Below are positions 9,599-17,706 of a stretch of 64,000 nt of DNA, one piece after another. Made by a program: the position numbers and the translations under genes. The DNA is from Anaerolineae bacterium (GTDB lineage: Bacteria; Chloroflexota; Anaerolineae; Anaerolineales; Villigracilaceae), in assembly GCA_017303655.1 (NCBI GenBank), contig JAFLCE010000005.1, positions 31,248-95,247 of the forward strand. The letters run 5' to 3'. The notes below the pieces were generated by a model that saw only the letters and a list, made by a program, of their open reading frames with translations, did not search any database and was not told where the DNA came from. Numbering within the stretch: position 1 is the first letter of the stretch; each line of letters opens with the position of its first letter.

Positions 9599-10213
9599 AT
9601 GACACAATACTTCTTTGCGGATGAATCTGGAGATGCCGGTTTGAGCGGACAGGCAAGTTCGTCAAGTCATTTTGTTGTCGCAATGATACAACTGCCTGAA
9701 CGCGCAATCCTTAATCCACTAGTTGAGCTGCGGCGGGAACTAAATTTATCTTCACAATTTGAATTCAAATATCATAAAACAACGAATCTTCAAAAAGACC
9801 GTTTTTTCTCGGAGGCAGTAGAGATCCCATTTCGAGCTAGAGTTGCGATTTTAAATAAAACTTTAATTGGCAGGCAGTTTGAGAACTATTCACCTTCTGA
9901 AATTGTTATTGAATTGATCATTGGTTTGGCGCTTCGGGCAAGCGAATTGGATATTTCAAATGATATCTTGATCGTGGATGGCGCAACTCCGTCTTTTCGA
10001 AAAGACTTGCGTGTTCAGTTTTCTCAACGATGCAAACAAGAGAAAAGACTTCGCCCATTCAAGAACATCATTGGTGCGGATTCCAAGAAGGAAGATGGAT
10101 TGCAGTTAGCTGATATGGTTGCTGGCGCGGCTCGAGTCTATGCAATTGGTAATACAGATCAATACTTTCAAGCCATTTCCCCATGTATCGTTGACCTTTG
10201 GAATCTGCCTTAA
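9599..10213 (+). CDS. DUF3800 family protein
   Basis: This 204-residue cytosolic protein carries the DUF3800 hallmarks: an N-terminal YFFADESGDAG strand (Asp, Glu and Asp close together) and a C-terminal DGLQLADMVAGA motif with further acidic residues. An internal ILIVDGA strand gives a third acidic site. The arrangement is that of an RNase H-like acidic nuclease fold, but activity is unproven for the family. GGGAGG lies 9 nt before the ATG. The gene is more AT-rich than its neighbours. A compact structured element follows directly (10,222-10,279), which matters because conserved RNAs named DUF3800 motifs have been reported near members of this family. Confidence 0.85.
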   Translation: MTQYFFADESGDAGLSGQASSSSHFVVAMIQLPERAILNPLVELRRELNLSSQFEFKYHKTTNLQKDRFFSEAVEIPFRARVAILNKTLIGRQFENYSPSEIVIELIIGLALRASELDISNDILIVDGATPSFRKDLRVQFSQRCKQEKRLRPFKNIIGADSKKEDGLQLADMVAGAARVYAIGNTDQYFQAISPCIVDLWNLP

Positions 10214-10221
10214 ATAAAACA

Positions 10222-10279
10222 CCCCAGACTATTTCCTTTCGGAAAAGACAGCCTCACTTGGCTACCTTATTGTCTGGGG
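10222..10279 (+). ncRNA. Putative three-way-junction RNA next to DUF3800
   Basis: The outer stem is ccccagac (10222-10229) with gtctgggg (10272-10279). It encloses two hairpins: tttcc/ggaaa with a tttc loop (10232-10245) and agcc/ggct with a tcactt loop (10250-10263). It begins 8 nt after the DUF3800 stop and is followed at once by a terminator. The structure is read by eye. Membership in a named DUF3800 RNA class is inference. Confidence 0.5.
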
Positions 10280-10283
10280 CGGG

Positions 10284-10309
10284 TAAAACGGTCAAGCCGT
10301 TTTATTGAT
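10284..10309 (+). terminator. Terminator following the DUF3800 RNA element
   Basis: An 8-bp stem taaaacgg (10284-10291) / ccgtttta (10297-10304) with a tcaag loop is followed by a T-rich sequence. Confidence 0.75.
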
Positions 10310-10402
10310 AACAATATTATAACGCATCTGGCAATCATGGCAAGCGGGTATAATTCCGGGGCGTTTTTACTGAACACGGACTACTGGTAACTCATCACTG
10401 AT

Positions 10403-12442
10403 ATGGCACTCATAACAACGAACAACCTCACCAAATCTTACGGCGCGACCGACATCTTCGCGGGCATTACCATCTCGATTGAGAAGGGCTCGCGGCTGGG
10501 CATTGTCGGTCCGAACGGCGTTGGCAAGACCACGCTCTTACGAATCCTTGCAGGCGAAGATGAAGCTTCGACGGGAACCGTCACCCGCACCCGGGGAGTC
10601 CGAAGCGGATATTTGTCGCAAGAGGCAGATTTCAAAATGTCGGGCACACTCTGGGACGCGTGTTATTCCGTCTTCGATGAGCTCATCCGTCAGCAAAAAG
10701 AATTGCACCGCCTCGAAGAATTGATGGCGACGGATCCAGACGTCATTGAAGAATATGGCAAACTGCAAGAGGAGTTTGAACGGCGCGGCGGCTACACCTA
10801 CGATACGCGCATCAAGCAAGTGCTCACCGGTTTGGGATTCAGCGCCGAGGACTACACCTTGTCTTTGGATCACCTCTCGGGCGGACAGCGCACCCGTGCC
10901 TTTCTCGCACGCCTCCTTCTCTCTAACCCAGACCTGCTCCTGCTCGATGAGCCGACCAATCACCTTGACATTCGCGCCGTGGAGTGGCTCGAAGGGTATT
11001 TGAATCAATGGGAAGGTGCGGCGATCATCGTTTCGCATGACCGTTATTTCTTGGATAAGGTCAGCAATATGATTTTTGAAATGCTGCCCGGCGCGTATGA
11101 GACCTATAACGGAAATTACACCTCCTATTTGAAGCAGCGTGAAGAACGCATTGCGCGCAGGCAGGAAGTGTTCGAAAGTGAAAAAGAAAAATTAAATAAA
11201 GAGATGGAATACATCCGCAAGAATGTGGCGGGGCAGAATGTGTTGCAAGCGAAGGGTAAATTAAAACGTTTGTCGCGCTTGATCCAAGCCATCGAACAGA
11301 TCGGCATGGAAGCCGCGCTCAACCAAAAATGGATTGAAACCGCAGGCGAAGTTTCTGTAACGACATCTATTATGAGTGTGGAAGAAGCCGGTCGTCGCAT
11401 TAATGCATTGCGGTCGCCAGTGCGGACCTTGCCGAATTTGCATCTGCGGCTTGGTTCACAAAAACGTTCGGGCGATCTGGTCGTGCGCACGAAAAATTTA
11501 GAAATTGGTTTCCCTGATAAGTTTTTATTCAAGACGCCTGACATTGAATTGAGACGACAAGACTGCGCCGCATTGATCGGACCGAACGGCGCGGGCAAGT
11601 CTACATTCCTGAAGACCATTCTCGGTCAGTTTGAGCCCTTGGCTGGGGAAGTGGTTCTCGGTTCGAGTCTGCACATCGGCTACTTCGCCCAGGCACATGA
11701 AGGACTCAACCCAGAGAATACTTTGTTGCAAGAGATCGAATCGGTCATGCCGAACTGGCTGCCGGGGCAGATTCGCGATTATTTAGGTAAATACCTATTC
11801 AGCGGCGATGACGTGTATAAGAAAGTGGGCATGCTCTCCGGCGGCGAGCGTGGACGGTTGGCGTTATCGAAGCTCGCGTTGCAAGACACGAATCTCTTGC
11901 TCCTCGACGAACCGACGAACCATCTCGATATCCCCTCGCAGGAAGTCTTGGAAGCTGTGCTTGAAGATTACGAAGGCACGGTCTTGCTCATCACACATGA
12001 CCGGTATCTCGTTGATGCGGTTGCGACTCAAATTTGGGAGATCGATACCGAAGAAGCGCATCTGATCGCGTTCAAGGGCACGTATTCCGAGTTGAGAGCC
12101 GAACGCGAACAGAAGGAATACGAAGCCTTCATGGCGGCGAGAAAACCCGCTACTCGAGATTCGAAAAGCGAGAATCGAGCCTCAACAGCACTTCCGAAAG
12201 AGAATAACGCCGCTCCAAAATCCAAGCAGGCGATCTCGAAAGAAGAAAGAAAAAGGGTTGCGCAATTGCAGGAATTGGAAAATAAGATCGCCGAGTTGGA
12301 AGCTACACTGGCGAATTTAAGCTCGCAGCTTGAGAGTCCCATGGTCAAGCCGGATGAGGTGATTAAGATCGGCAAGGAATACAACCGCGTCCAAGCCGAG
12401 ATGGATGAGAAGCTCGCAGAGTGGGAGCGGATGCAGGGATAA
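10403..12442 (+). CDS. ABC-F family ATPase (ribosome-associated type)
   Basis: This 679-residue protein has two ABC ATPase domains and no membrane segment, the ABC-F architecture. Such proteins act on ribosomes in translation rescue or antibiotic protection. Walker A motifs are GPNGVGKTT (about residues 36-44) and GPNGAGKST (about 393-401). Signatures are LSGGQRTRAF and LSGGERGRLA, and Walker B plus H-switch are LLLDEPTNHLD in both halves. A basic, helical interdomain linker (REERIARRQEVFESEKEKLNKE...) and a C-terminal coiled coil (about 600-679) are present. The low-complexity stretch before the coiled coil (ATRDSKSENRAS) is encoded by a heptamer DNA repeat. No Shine-Dalgarno is seen before ATG 10403. 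The subfamily is not assigned. Confidence 0.92.
   Translation: MALITTNNLTKSYGATDIFAGITISIEKGSRLGIVGPNGVGKTTLLRILAGEDEASTGTVTRTRGVRSGYLSQEADFKMSGTLWDACYSVFDELIRQQKELHRLEELMATDPDVIEEYGKLQEEFERRGGYTYDTRIKQVLTGLGFSAEDYTLSLDHLSGGQRTRAFLARLLLSNPDLLLLDEPTNHLDIRAVEWLEGYLNQWEGAAIIVSHDRYFLDKVSNMIFEMLPGAYETYNGNYTSYLKQREERIARRQEVFESEKEKLNKEMEYIRKNVAGQNVLQAKGKLKRLSRLIQAIEQIGMEAALNQKWIETAGEVSVTTSIMSVEEAGRRINALRSPVRTLPNLHLRLGSQKRSGDLVVRTKNLEIGFPDKFLFKTPDIELRRQDCAALIGPNGAGKSTFLKTILGQFEPLAGEVVLGSSLHIGYFAQAHEGLNPENTLLQEIESVMPNWLPGQIRDYLGKYLFSGDDVYKKVGMLSGGERGRLALSKLALQDTNLLLLDEPTNHLDIPSQEVLEAVLEDYEGTVLLITHDRYLVDAVATQIWEIDTEEAHLIAFKGTYSELRAEREQKEYEAFMAARKPATRDSKSENRASTALPKENNAAPKSKQAISKEERKRVAQLQELENKIAELEATLANLSSQLESPMVKPDEVIKIGKEYNRVQAEMDEKLAEWERMQG
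12151..12180 (+). repeat. Heptamer tract inside the ABC-F gene
   Basis: Four consecutive 7-nt units, TACTCGA GATTCGA AAAGCGA GAATCGA, encode the linker before the C-terminal coiled coil. Confidence 0.7.
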
Positions 12443-12471
12443 CCAAAGGACTTGAAGGAAAGTTAGCCATT

Positions 12472-12915
12472 ATGAAATTTAATTTTGTTCCAACCGAACA
12501 TTTTTTTGATCTTCTATATAATGATGTAGAATTTTGTAATGGAATGGGGAAAGTAATGCTTTCGGCTTCCAAACTTGAAACTAGCCTTCGTAAATTCTTA
12601 AAAACTAAACATATAAAATTCAATCCAAAGGCAACATTAGGGAATTTAGTTACTATTTTGATTGAAAATAATCTCTTAAGCGAAAATGGGCAAATCCACT
12701 TTAAAAACTTAGCTCTTCAACGTAATTATTTAGCACATAATCTTTACGCTTTATTTACCAAAGAAATTGAAGAAACTATTATCATCGGAATAGATGAACT
12801 TACGGCAGAAGATACTGATGTTTTCATTTACCGTGCATATCAATTAGCAGAAGATTTCTTGTTTTTTTCTGAAATTGTTTCTAAAGCTAATATAAACTCT
12901 AATAAGCTTCTTTGA
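12472..12915 (+). CDS. HEPN-like domain protein (putative RNase-type)
   Basis: This 147-residue, all-alpha cytosolic protein is encoded by markedly AT-rich DNA. The segment ALQRNYLAHNLY (about residues 81-92) matches the R-x4-6-H catalytic motif of HEPN ribonucleases (R, four residues, H). It is preceded by KATLGNLVTILIEN, a pattern often seen before that motif. No nucleotidyltransferase (MNT) antitoxin lies beside it. An in-frame start within the ABC-F gene is rejected. ATG 12472 has AAGGAA about 14 nt upstream and no overlap with the ABC-F gene. The HEPN assignment rests on the motif and helical pattern, so it could also be a non-catalytic HEPN relative. Confidence 0.55.
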   Translation: MKFNFVPTEHFFDLLYNDVEFCNGMGKVMLSASKLETSLRKFLKTKHIKFNPKATLGNLVTILIENNLLSENGQIHFKNLALQRNYLAHNLYALFTKEIEETIIIGIDELTAEDTDVFIYRAYQLAEDFLFFSEIVSKANINSNKLL

Positions 12916-12960
12916 ATGGTTTGGCATCACGAGCCAACCCCACACGATCAGAAGGAAAAT

Positions 12961-13620
12961 ATGCCCACCTACATTGACCTCAGCCACACCATCCACGACG
13001 GACTGGTCACCTATAAGGGATTACCCGCCGCCATCGTTTGTGATTATCTCACCCGTGAAGCCTCGCGCGGACGCTACGCGCCCGGCACAGAATTTCACAT
13101 TGGCAAAGTGGAAATGGTGACGAACACCGGCACGTATGTGGATAGTCCCTTTCACCGCTATGAAGACGGTAAAGACTTATCGGAAGTAGAACTTGAAAAG
13201 TTCGTTGACCTCGAAGGCATTGTCATCCGTGCGGATTATCGCAAGGGATTGGCAGTTACGGCGGATGTTTTCAAAGGCAAAGAGATTCGCGGACGGGCTG
13301 TGCTCGTCCACACCGGCTGGGCGGAACATTGGGAAACCGATGCGTATTTTGAGAATCATCCTTTCTTAACCGAAGATGCGGCAATCTACTTGCGCGATAA
13401 TGGCGCCAAGCTCGTCGGCATCGACTCGCATAATATCGACGATACGCGCGGCAATGGCAGACCCGTTCACTCTACGCTTCTTAGAAAAGATATCATCATC
13501 GCCGAGCATTTATGTAATTTGGAAAATGTCCCAGAGGAGGGTTTCTTCTTTACGGCTGCCCCGCCCAAGGTCAAAGGAGCCGGGACCTTCCCCGTCCGTG
13601 CGTTTGCAAAAGTGAAGTGA
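12961..13620 (+). CDS. Cyclase-family (kynurenine formamidase-like) hydrolase
   Basis: This 219-residue cytosolic protein belongs to the metal-dependent cyclase family (PF04199, which includes arylformamidase KynB). The usual metal signature HxGTHxDxPxH appears here as NTGTYVDSPFH (about residues 56-66), so the first two histidines are Asn and Tyr while the Asp and last His remain. As I recall, a subfamily with NTGTYxDxPFHRY exists, so this is probably a subfamily trait and not decay, but the reaction is uncertain. LVGIDSHNIDD later in the protein is also typical of the family. ATG 12961 is preferred over 12916 because AAGGAAAAT immediately precedes it. No kynurenine-pathway neighbour is present. 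Confidence 0.8.
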   Translation: MPTYIDLSHTIHDGLVTYKGLPAAIVCDYLTREASRGRYAPGTEFHIGKVEMVTNTGTYVDSPFHRYEDGKDLSEVELEKFVDLEGIVIRADYRKGLAVTADVFKGKEIRGRAVLVHTGWAEHWETDAYFENHPFLTEDAAIYLRDNGAKLVGIDSHNIDDTRGNGRPVHSTLLRKDIIIAEHLCNLENVPEEGFFFTAAPPKVKGAGTFPVRAFAKVK

Positions 13621-13722
13621 TTTTTTAGAAGTGGGGGAAATATCCACATTACAAATCCCTGTCAATGGGCTGTATTTACTTGCTGTTAATCAGCTTTTCA
13701 AAAATGGTTAAGTGGGCTTTTT

Positions 13723-13728
13723 TATAAT
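13723..13728 (+). promoter_or_regulatory. -10 box for the 13,742 gene
   Basis: A perfect TATAAT lies 13 nt before ATG 13742. This implies a leader of only a few nucleotides and argues against the upstream GTG at 13712. A good -35 box was not found. Confidence 0.5.
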
Positions 13729-13741
13729 CCCATACGACACC

Positions 13742-14728
13742 ATGAAAAACGCATCGGTCCCACATTATTTCAATGTTTTCCCAACCGGCTCCATTCCTGT
13801 GCCAGTTTGCATCGGTGACTTGCCCATGTCGGAATATTCAGTCTCTGAATATATTCGGACAGAGGAAGTCGCTTCGTATATGGCATCCACCCCCATGGTG
13901 CCGGGTGCAATCATCCTGCGCAACCAAAAAGCGATTGGCATCATTCCCCGTCATAAGATGTTCGAACGGCTGGGTCGCCGCTACGGGGTCGAGCTATTCT
14001 TGCGAAAGCCGATCATCGACATGGCACGCGAACTTCAAGCGGAACTCTTTACGCTTAAGAGTCATCTCTCTGTAAATTTAGCAGTTAAACTTGCATTGAG
14101 CCGTGATCAAAATCATATCTATGACCCAGTTGTGGTGGAATTTGAATACGGCAAGCTGCAGCTCCTGGATATGTACGTGCTCTTGTTGAGCCAATCCCAA
14201 CTATCGAACAATCTGAGCGGCGTGGTCAGCTCGCTGAACAACATCGAGATGATGCTGGCAAACGTGAACGCAAATCCGATCAATTCTCTTGACCTCATCA
14301 TGGAGAGTCTTAGTAATGTTGTCCCGTTTCACCATGCTTGTATTCTCCTGCGGTCGCGCACTGATTCAGAGATGATCACACACAAGTTCATTTCCTATCA
14401 GAACGATCCACTTGACCGGAACAGCGTCTATAAATCGGTCTTGAGCATGAACCAACCCATGGTGCTCGAAGATGTGAGAATGGTCCCTGCCTGGTCGAAC
14501 TGGGATACGCCTCAAGATACACGCTCATGGCTGGGTGTCCCCATTACAGAAACTGCCAGCCAGGTCGGATTACTCTCACTTTCCCGCTCAACCTTTTCTC
14601 CTTTCACGAACCATGAAAAAGAGATCGCACTCGTCTTTGCACGCTACATTGATAAATTGCTCGATAACTTTGCCCATCAACTCGCTCGGCGGCGTCACTT
14701 CGAAAAGAAATACATACACGAGCCATAA
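13742..14728 (+). CDS. CBS-like plus GAF domain sensor protein
   Basis: This 328-residue cytosolic protein has an N-terminal half (about residues 15-160) that resembles a CBS-type pair: PGAIILRNQKAIGIIPRHKMFERLGRRYGVELFLRKPI followed by a second copy ending DPVVVEFEYGKLQLLDMYVLL. The arrangement is like that in some CBS-GGDEF signalling proteins. The C-terminal part (about 175-320) is GAF-like (MESLSNVVPFHHACILLRS ... RSWLGVPITETASQVGLLSLSRS). No output enzyme domain is present, so it may modulate a partner. The start follows the -10 box at 13723-13728. A GTG ten codons upstream lies before the likely transcription start. No Shine-Dalgarno is visible. Confidence 0.65.
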   Translation: MKNASVPHYFNVFPTGSIPVPVCIGDLPMSEYSVSEYIRTEEVASYMASTPMVPGAIILRNQKAIGIIPRHKMFERLGRRYGVELFLRKPIIDMARELQAELFTLKSHLSVNLAVKLALSRDQNHIYDPVVVEFEYGKLQLLDMYVLLLSQSQLSNNLSGVVSSLNNIEMMLANVNANPINSLDLIMESLSNVVPFHHACILLRSRTDSEMITHKFISYQNDPLDRNSVYKSVLSMNQPMVLEDVRMVPAWSNWDTPQDTRSWLGVPITETASQVGLLSLSRSTFSPFTNHEKEIALVFARYIDKLLDNFAHQLARRRHFEKKYIHEP

Positions 14729-14867
14729 ACCGACTGGTAACGCTTGGGGGATTAATAATTGAAATTCCAACACACCAAATAGAATCCGGCTTCAGCAGAA
14801 CAGCCCCACCGGTATAATTCAGGGTATCAACTTTATTTCCCAAAGCCATCTCTGGAAGGAATGCCCC

Positions 14868-15350
14868 ATGCCCACCATCATTTTTAATGGAAAAACCTAC
14901 AACCGCCTCGAAGACATGCCCGCTAATGAGCGGCAGGCATTCGAGCAAATGTCTCAAATGTTCATGGATAAGAACGGCAACGGCATTCCAGATTTTCTTG
15001 AAGGTGATCTTGCCAAGAACATTATCACCGCTTCTTCGAGTAGCTTTGCTTACAATGGTAAGACTTATAACAGCCTCGACGAAATGCCCGAAGACATTCG
15101 CAACAAAGTTCACACGGCTTTCAATATGATGTCTGGCATGGGTCTCATTTCAAAGACTGCTTTCAGCAATATGCCTTTCAAGCAAGAACAGCCTGCACCT
15201 TCAAAACCATTCATCGCGCCGGGTAACTCATCCTCTGCCCTCGAAGAAGACCAGGGCTCGAACATTTTCCCATATATCCTTGGTGCAATCGTCTTATGCT
15301 TTGCATTGGTCGTGCTGGCTATTGGGATCTCGTATTTTCTGAATCGATAA
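14868..15350 (+). CDS. Tail-anchored protein with two NGKTY repeats
   Basis: This 160-residue protein has two imperfect repeats, FNGKTYNRLEDMPANERQAFE (starting near residue 5) and YNGKTYNSLDEMPEDIRNKVH (near residue 62). Between them, DKNGNGIPDFLE has the spacing of a calcium-binding EF-hand or dockerin-like loop. One C-terminal membrane span (about 134-157) leaves a very short tail, so the repeats are probably cytosolic unless exported by another route. GGAAGGAAT precedes the ATG. The stop is 1 nt from the start of the phosphodiesterase gene, which implies translational coupling. The function is unknown. Confidence 0.65.
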   Translation: MPTIIFNGKTYNRLEDMPANERQAFEQMSQMFMDKNGNGIPDFLEGDLAKNIITASSSSFAYNGKTYNSLDEMPEDIRNKVHTAFNMMSGMGLISKTAFSNMPFKQEQPAPSKPFIAPGNSSSALEEDQGSNIFPYILGAIVLCFALVVLAIGISYFLNR

Positions 15351-15351
15351 C

Positions 15352-16341
15352 ATGCAGCGATTAAAACTTTACCTCACGTTATGCATCTTCCTAAGCGCAT
15401 GTCAACAGCAGATCATCCCCCTGCCAGCAACGTTAACTCCGACGCATACCGCGCCACCGACTGCCACCTCCACAGCGACTCTTACGCCTGAGCCGTCACT
15501 GACTCCCACACCAACGCCTCTAACTCGCCGAGTCTTGATCCTCTCCATTGATGGTCTCCGCCCCGATGCCATAGCTCTTGCACCCATGCCATATCTCTCA
15601 TCCTTGTTTGCATCCTCGGCATATTCTCTCACCGCGCAGACGATCTATCCCAGTGTCACCCTGCCTGCTCATACCTCCATGCTCAGCGGACAATGTCCCG
15701 ACAAGCACAATGTCAATTGGAACGACTACATGCCTGAGCTTGGTTATGCCCAAGTGACCGATCTTTTCGATATTGCCCATGCCGCCGGAATGCAAACCGC
15801 CATGTTTGTCGGCAAGGAAAAACTTCGTCAGGTAACCGAACCAGCAAGCACCGACATCTTTCAATACATCAACGATCGTGACCTGGTCATTACAGATACG
15901 CTCATTCAAAACTTCCCCGCGGACTTTCGCCTGATGTTCGTGCATTTCCCTACCCCCGATGGGATGGGGCACGAATACGGTTGGCTTTCAGGCGAACAAC
16001 TCAGCGTCATCTTCCGCGCTGACCAGGCTCTTGAAAGACTGATGACCGAGCTGCAAACACGCGGCTTGCTCGCAGAGACTCTAATCATCATCACCGCCGA
16101 TCATGGCGGGCACAGCACCACACACGGCTCTAGCATGCCAGAAGATATGACCATTCCCTGGGTTGCCTATGGGGCAGGGGTTCAACCAGTTTTCTTAACC
16201 TCACCCATCACCACCACCGATACTGCTGCCACTGCTGCATACGCATTGGGCTTGCCCATCCCTGCCGAATGGGATGGTGTGCCGATTTATGAAGCCTTCG
16301 GTCAGCCTGTTATTCAAACTAGTAATGGTTGCACAAAATAA
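15352..16341 (+). CDS. Alkaline phosphatase-superfamily phosphodiesterase lipoprotein
   Basis: This 329-residue exported lipoprotein (lipobox FLSAC, Cys about 16) has a Thr/Pro linker followed by a type I phosphodiesterase / nucleotide pyrophosphatase domain (PF01663). Metal and catalytic residues are visible in order: SIDGLRPD, the nucleophile region YPSVTLPAHTSMLSG (Thr), PTPDGMGHEYG and TADHGGH. The domain hydrolyses phosphodiester bonds of nucleotides or related surface substrates. The true substrate cannot be read from sequence. It is coupled to the preceding NGKTY protein (1-nt gap) and ended by a strong bidirectional terminator. Its length is near the usual 300-400 residues. Confidence 0.85.
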   Translation: MQRLKLYLTLCIFLSACQQQIIPLPATLTPTHTAPPTATSTATLTPEPSLTPTPTPLTRRVLILSIDGLRPDAIALAPMPYLSSLFASSAYSLTAQTIYPSVTLPAHTSMLSGQCPDKHNVNWNDYMPELGYAQVTDLFDIAHAAGMQTAMFVGKEKLRQVTEPASTDIFQYINDRDLVITDTLIQNFPADFRLMFVHFPTPDGMGHEYGWLSGEQLSVIFRADQALERLMTELQTRGLLAETLIIITADHGGHSTTHGSSMPEDMTIPWVAYGAGVQPVFLTSPITTTDTAATAAYALGLPIPAEWDGVPIYEAFGQPVIQTSNGCTK

Positions 16342-16383
16342 AAAAGAAGGGCTGCTAATTATTCAAGCAGCCCTTCTTTTTTA
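16341..16383. terminator. Bidirectional terminator
   Basis: A perfect 16-bp stem (16341-16356 with 16366-16381, core gaagggctgct) has A-rich and T-rich flanks. It separates the convergent genes at 15352-16341 and 16390-16965. Confidence 0.93.
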
Positions 16384-16389
16384 TGCGAG

Positions 16390-16965
16390 TTATGCTGGCG
16401 GCTGAAGATTCCCCACCAATTCCAACTCAGGTGCGATCTTACGCATGGCTAGAATGACATTACCCACATGTTCCCATACATCCACCCCGAATTCTTTGGC
16501 GGCATGTTCCATTTCTTCTCGATTGGTTCCAGCAGCAAAGGCTTTATCTTTCCACTTCTTTTTGACAGAACTGGCTTCCAAATCATACAACGAACGTGAT
16601 GGACGTACCAGCGCCACGGCTGTGATCAGCCCGGTCACTTCATCACAAGCGCAAATGGCTTTGCGGCGCAGGGTATCACGCGGCAGACCCAAATGGTCAG
16701 CATGGCTCAAAATATCTTGGACGATGTCTTCAGGTACGCCGCGCTCACGTAAAATCGGCGCACCGTTTTGTGGATGTCCTTCCAGTGTAGGGTGAATTTC
16801 CCAATCGAAATCGTGTAAAAGACCGATCAAGCCCCAGGCTTCTACATCTTCGCCATATTTTTCAGCGTAGAACCGCATCGCCGCTTCAACGGACAACATG
16901 TGCCGCACCAATCCTTCATTTTTTACATATTCACGTACAAGAGCAAGTGCTTCTTCACGATTCAT
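16390..16965 (-). CDS. HD-domain phosphohydrolase
   Basis: This 191-residue cytosolic protein has an HD motif in GLLHDFDWEIHPTLEGHPQNG (about residues 49-69), with an upstream His in EGLVRHMLSVE and a downstream DILSHADH, as in HDIG-type metal phosphohydrolases. The substrate is unknown; nucleotides or phosphorylated metabolites are usual for such single-domain proteins. ATG 16965 is chosen because GGAG lies 7 nt upstream. The longer open frame would run through the nonamer repeat at 16,990-17,049. It is the third gene of a - strand set with the DUF218 and PhnD-like genes, although the repeat lies between them. Confidence 0.8.
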   Translation of the reverse strand: MNREEALALVREYVKNEGLVRHMLSVEAAMRFYAEKYGEDVEAWGLIGLLHDFDWEIHPTLEGHPQNGAPILRERGVPEDIVQDILSHADHLGLPRDTLRRKAICACDEVTGLITAVALVRPSRSLYDLEASSVKKKWKDKAFAAGTNREEMEHAAKEFGVDVWEHVGNVILAMRKIAPELELVGNLQPPA

Positions 16966-16989
16966 AAAATTCTCCAAAAAAATATTTTT

Positions 16990-17049
16990 ACCACGGAGAG
17001 CACAAAGATCACAGAGTTTTTTCTCAGTGAGCTCGGTGTGCTCTGTGGT
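16990..17049. repeat. Nonamer-built inverted repeat element, copy 2
   Basis: The units ACCACGGAG, AGCACAAAG, ATCACAGAG are followed by a T-rich centre and the opposite-strand units ending CTCTGTGGT. It lies between the DUF218 and HD genes and could form an imperfect hairpin in their mRNA. Confidence 0.75.
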
Positions 17050-17054
17050 AAAGA

Positions 17055-17702
17055 CTAGTTTATAGGTTCCGGTTCGCCCAACACAGGCAACGGCTTTGCG
17101 ATCAACACATCCCATACCGCTTGGACATTGGCAAAAGTTTCACGAAAGTTCCACCAGATCCGCGAACGTTTGAGGAAATAGCGGTTATCCGCCTCCACAC
17201 CCACTGACTCAATGCCGAACCAAGTACAGAGAAATAAAGCTCTCGGCATGTGAAAACTCTGTGTGACCAGGATCGCTTCGTCCACACCAAAGATGTGCTT
17301 GGCACGATAACAAGTGTCGTACGTGCGCCTGCCTGCATAATCTAGCACAATATCATCTTCGGCAACGCCATGCTCCAAAGCATATTGCCGCCCCGCCTCT
17401 GGCTCATTGTATTCAAGATAGCGGTTGTCGCCGCTGACCAGAATTTTATCGGCTTTCCCAGTTAGATACAAATTCACAGCGGTTTGCATTCGGTCACTCA
17501 ACACCGGTCCGGCAGAACCATCGCGCAGCAAGCCCGCCCCAAAGACGATCACAACCCGGGTAGGAGCAACATCTTCCACCGAATATTTCTTCGGGGCAGC
17601 TATGATCCCCATAATGATTCCCGGCAAAGGCAAAATGATGATGCTCAAGCCGCCGATCAACAGTGTTACCCGCCATATCTTTTTAAGTACTTTTTTAACC
17701 AT
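17055..17702 (-). CDS. SanA/YdcF-like DUF218 membrane protein
   Basis: This 215-residue protein has one N-terminal membrane span (about residues 12-36) and a DUF218 (ElyC/SanA/YdcF) domain. VVIVFGAGLLRDGSAGPVLSDRMQTAVNLY and KILVSGDNR (about 50-95) are the family landmarks, and TQSFHMPRALFLC is the conserved C-terminal histidine segment. Relatives affect envelope integrity and peptidoglycan-lipid metabolism; the role here is inferred. It lies 4 nt downstream of the PhnD-like lipoprotein gene, so the two are probably co-transcribed. The stop is 6 nt from the edge of the nonamer repeat. Confidence 0.85.
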   Translation of the reverse strand: MVKKVLKKIWRVTLLIGGLSIIILPLPGIIMGIIAAPKKYSVEDVAPTRVVIVFGAGLLRDGSAGPVLSDRMQTAVNLYLTGKADKILVSGDNRYLEYNEPEAGRQYALEHGVAEDDIVLDYAGRRTYDTCYRAKHIFGVDEAILVTQSFHMPRALFLCTWFGIESVGVEADNRYFLKRSRIWWNFRETFANVQAVWDVLIAKPLPVLGEPEPIN

Positions 17703-17706
17703 AGAA

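Noticed and set aside
10379-10402. Possible heptamer tract just before the ABC-F start codon
   Set aside because: Only about three weak units (GGACTAC TGGTAAC TCATCAC); below what I would call a repeat.
16966-17115. Upstream extension of the HD-domain frame
   Set aside because: It is made mostly of the nonamer repeat; ATG 16965 has a Shine-Dalgarno sequence.
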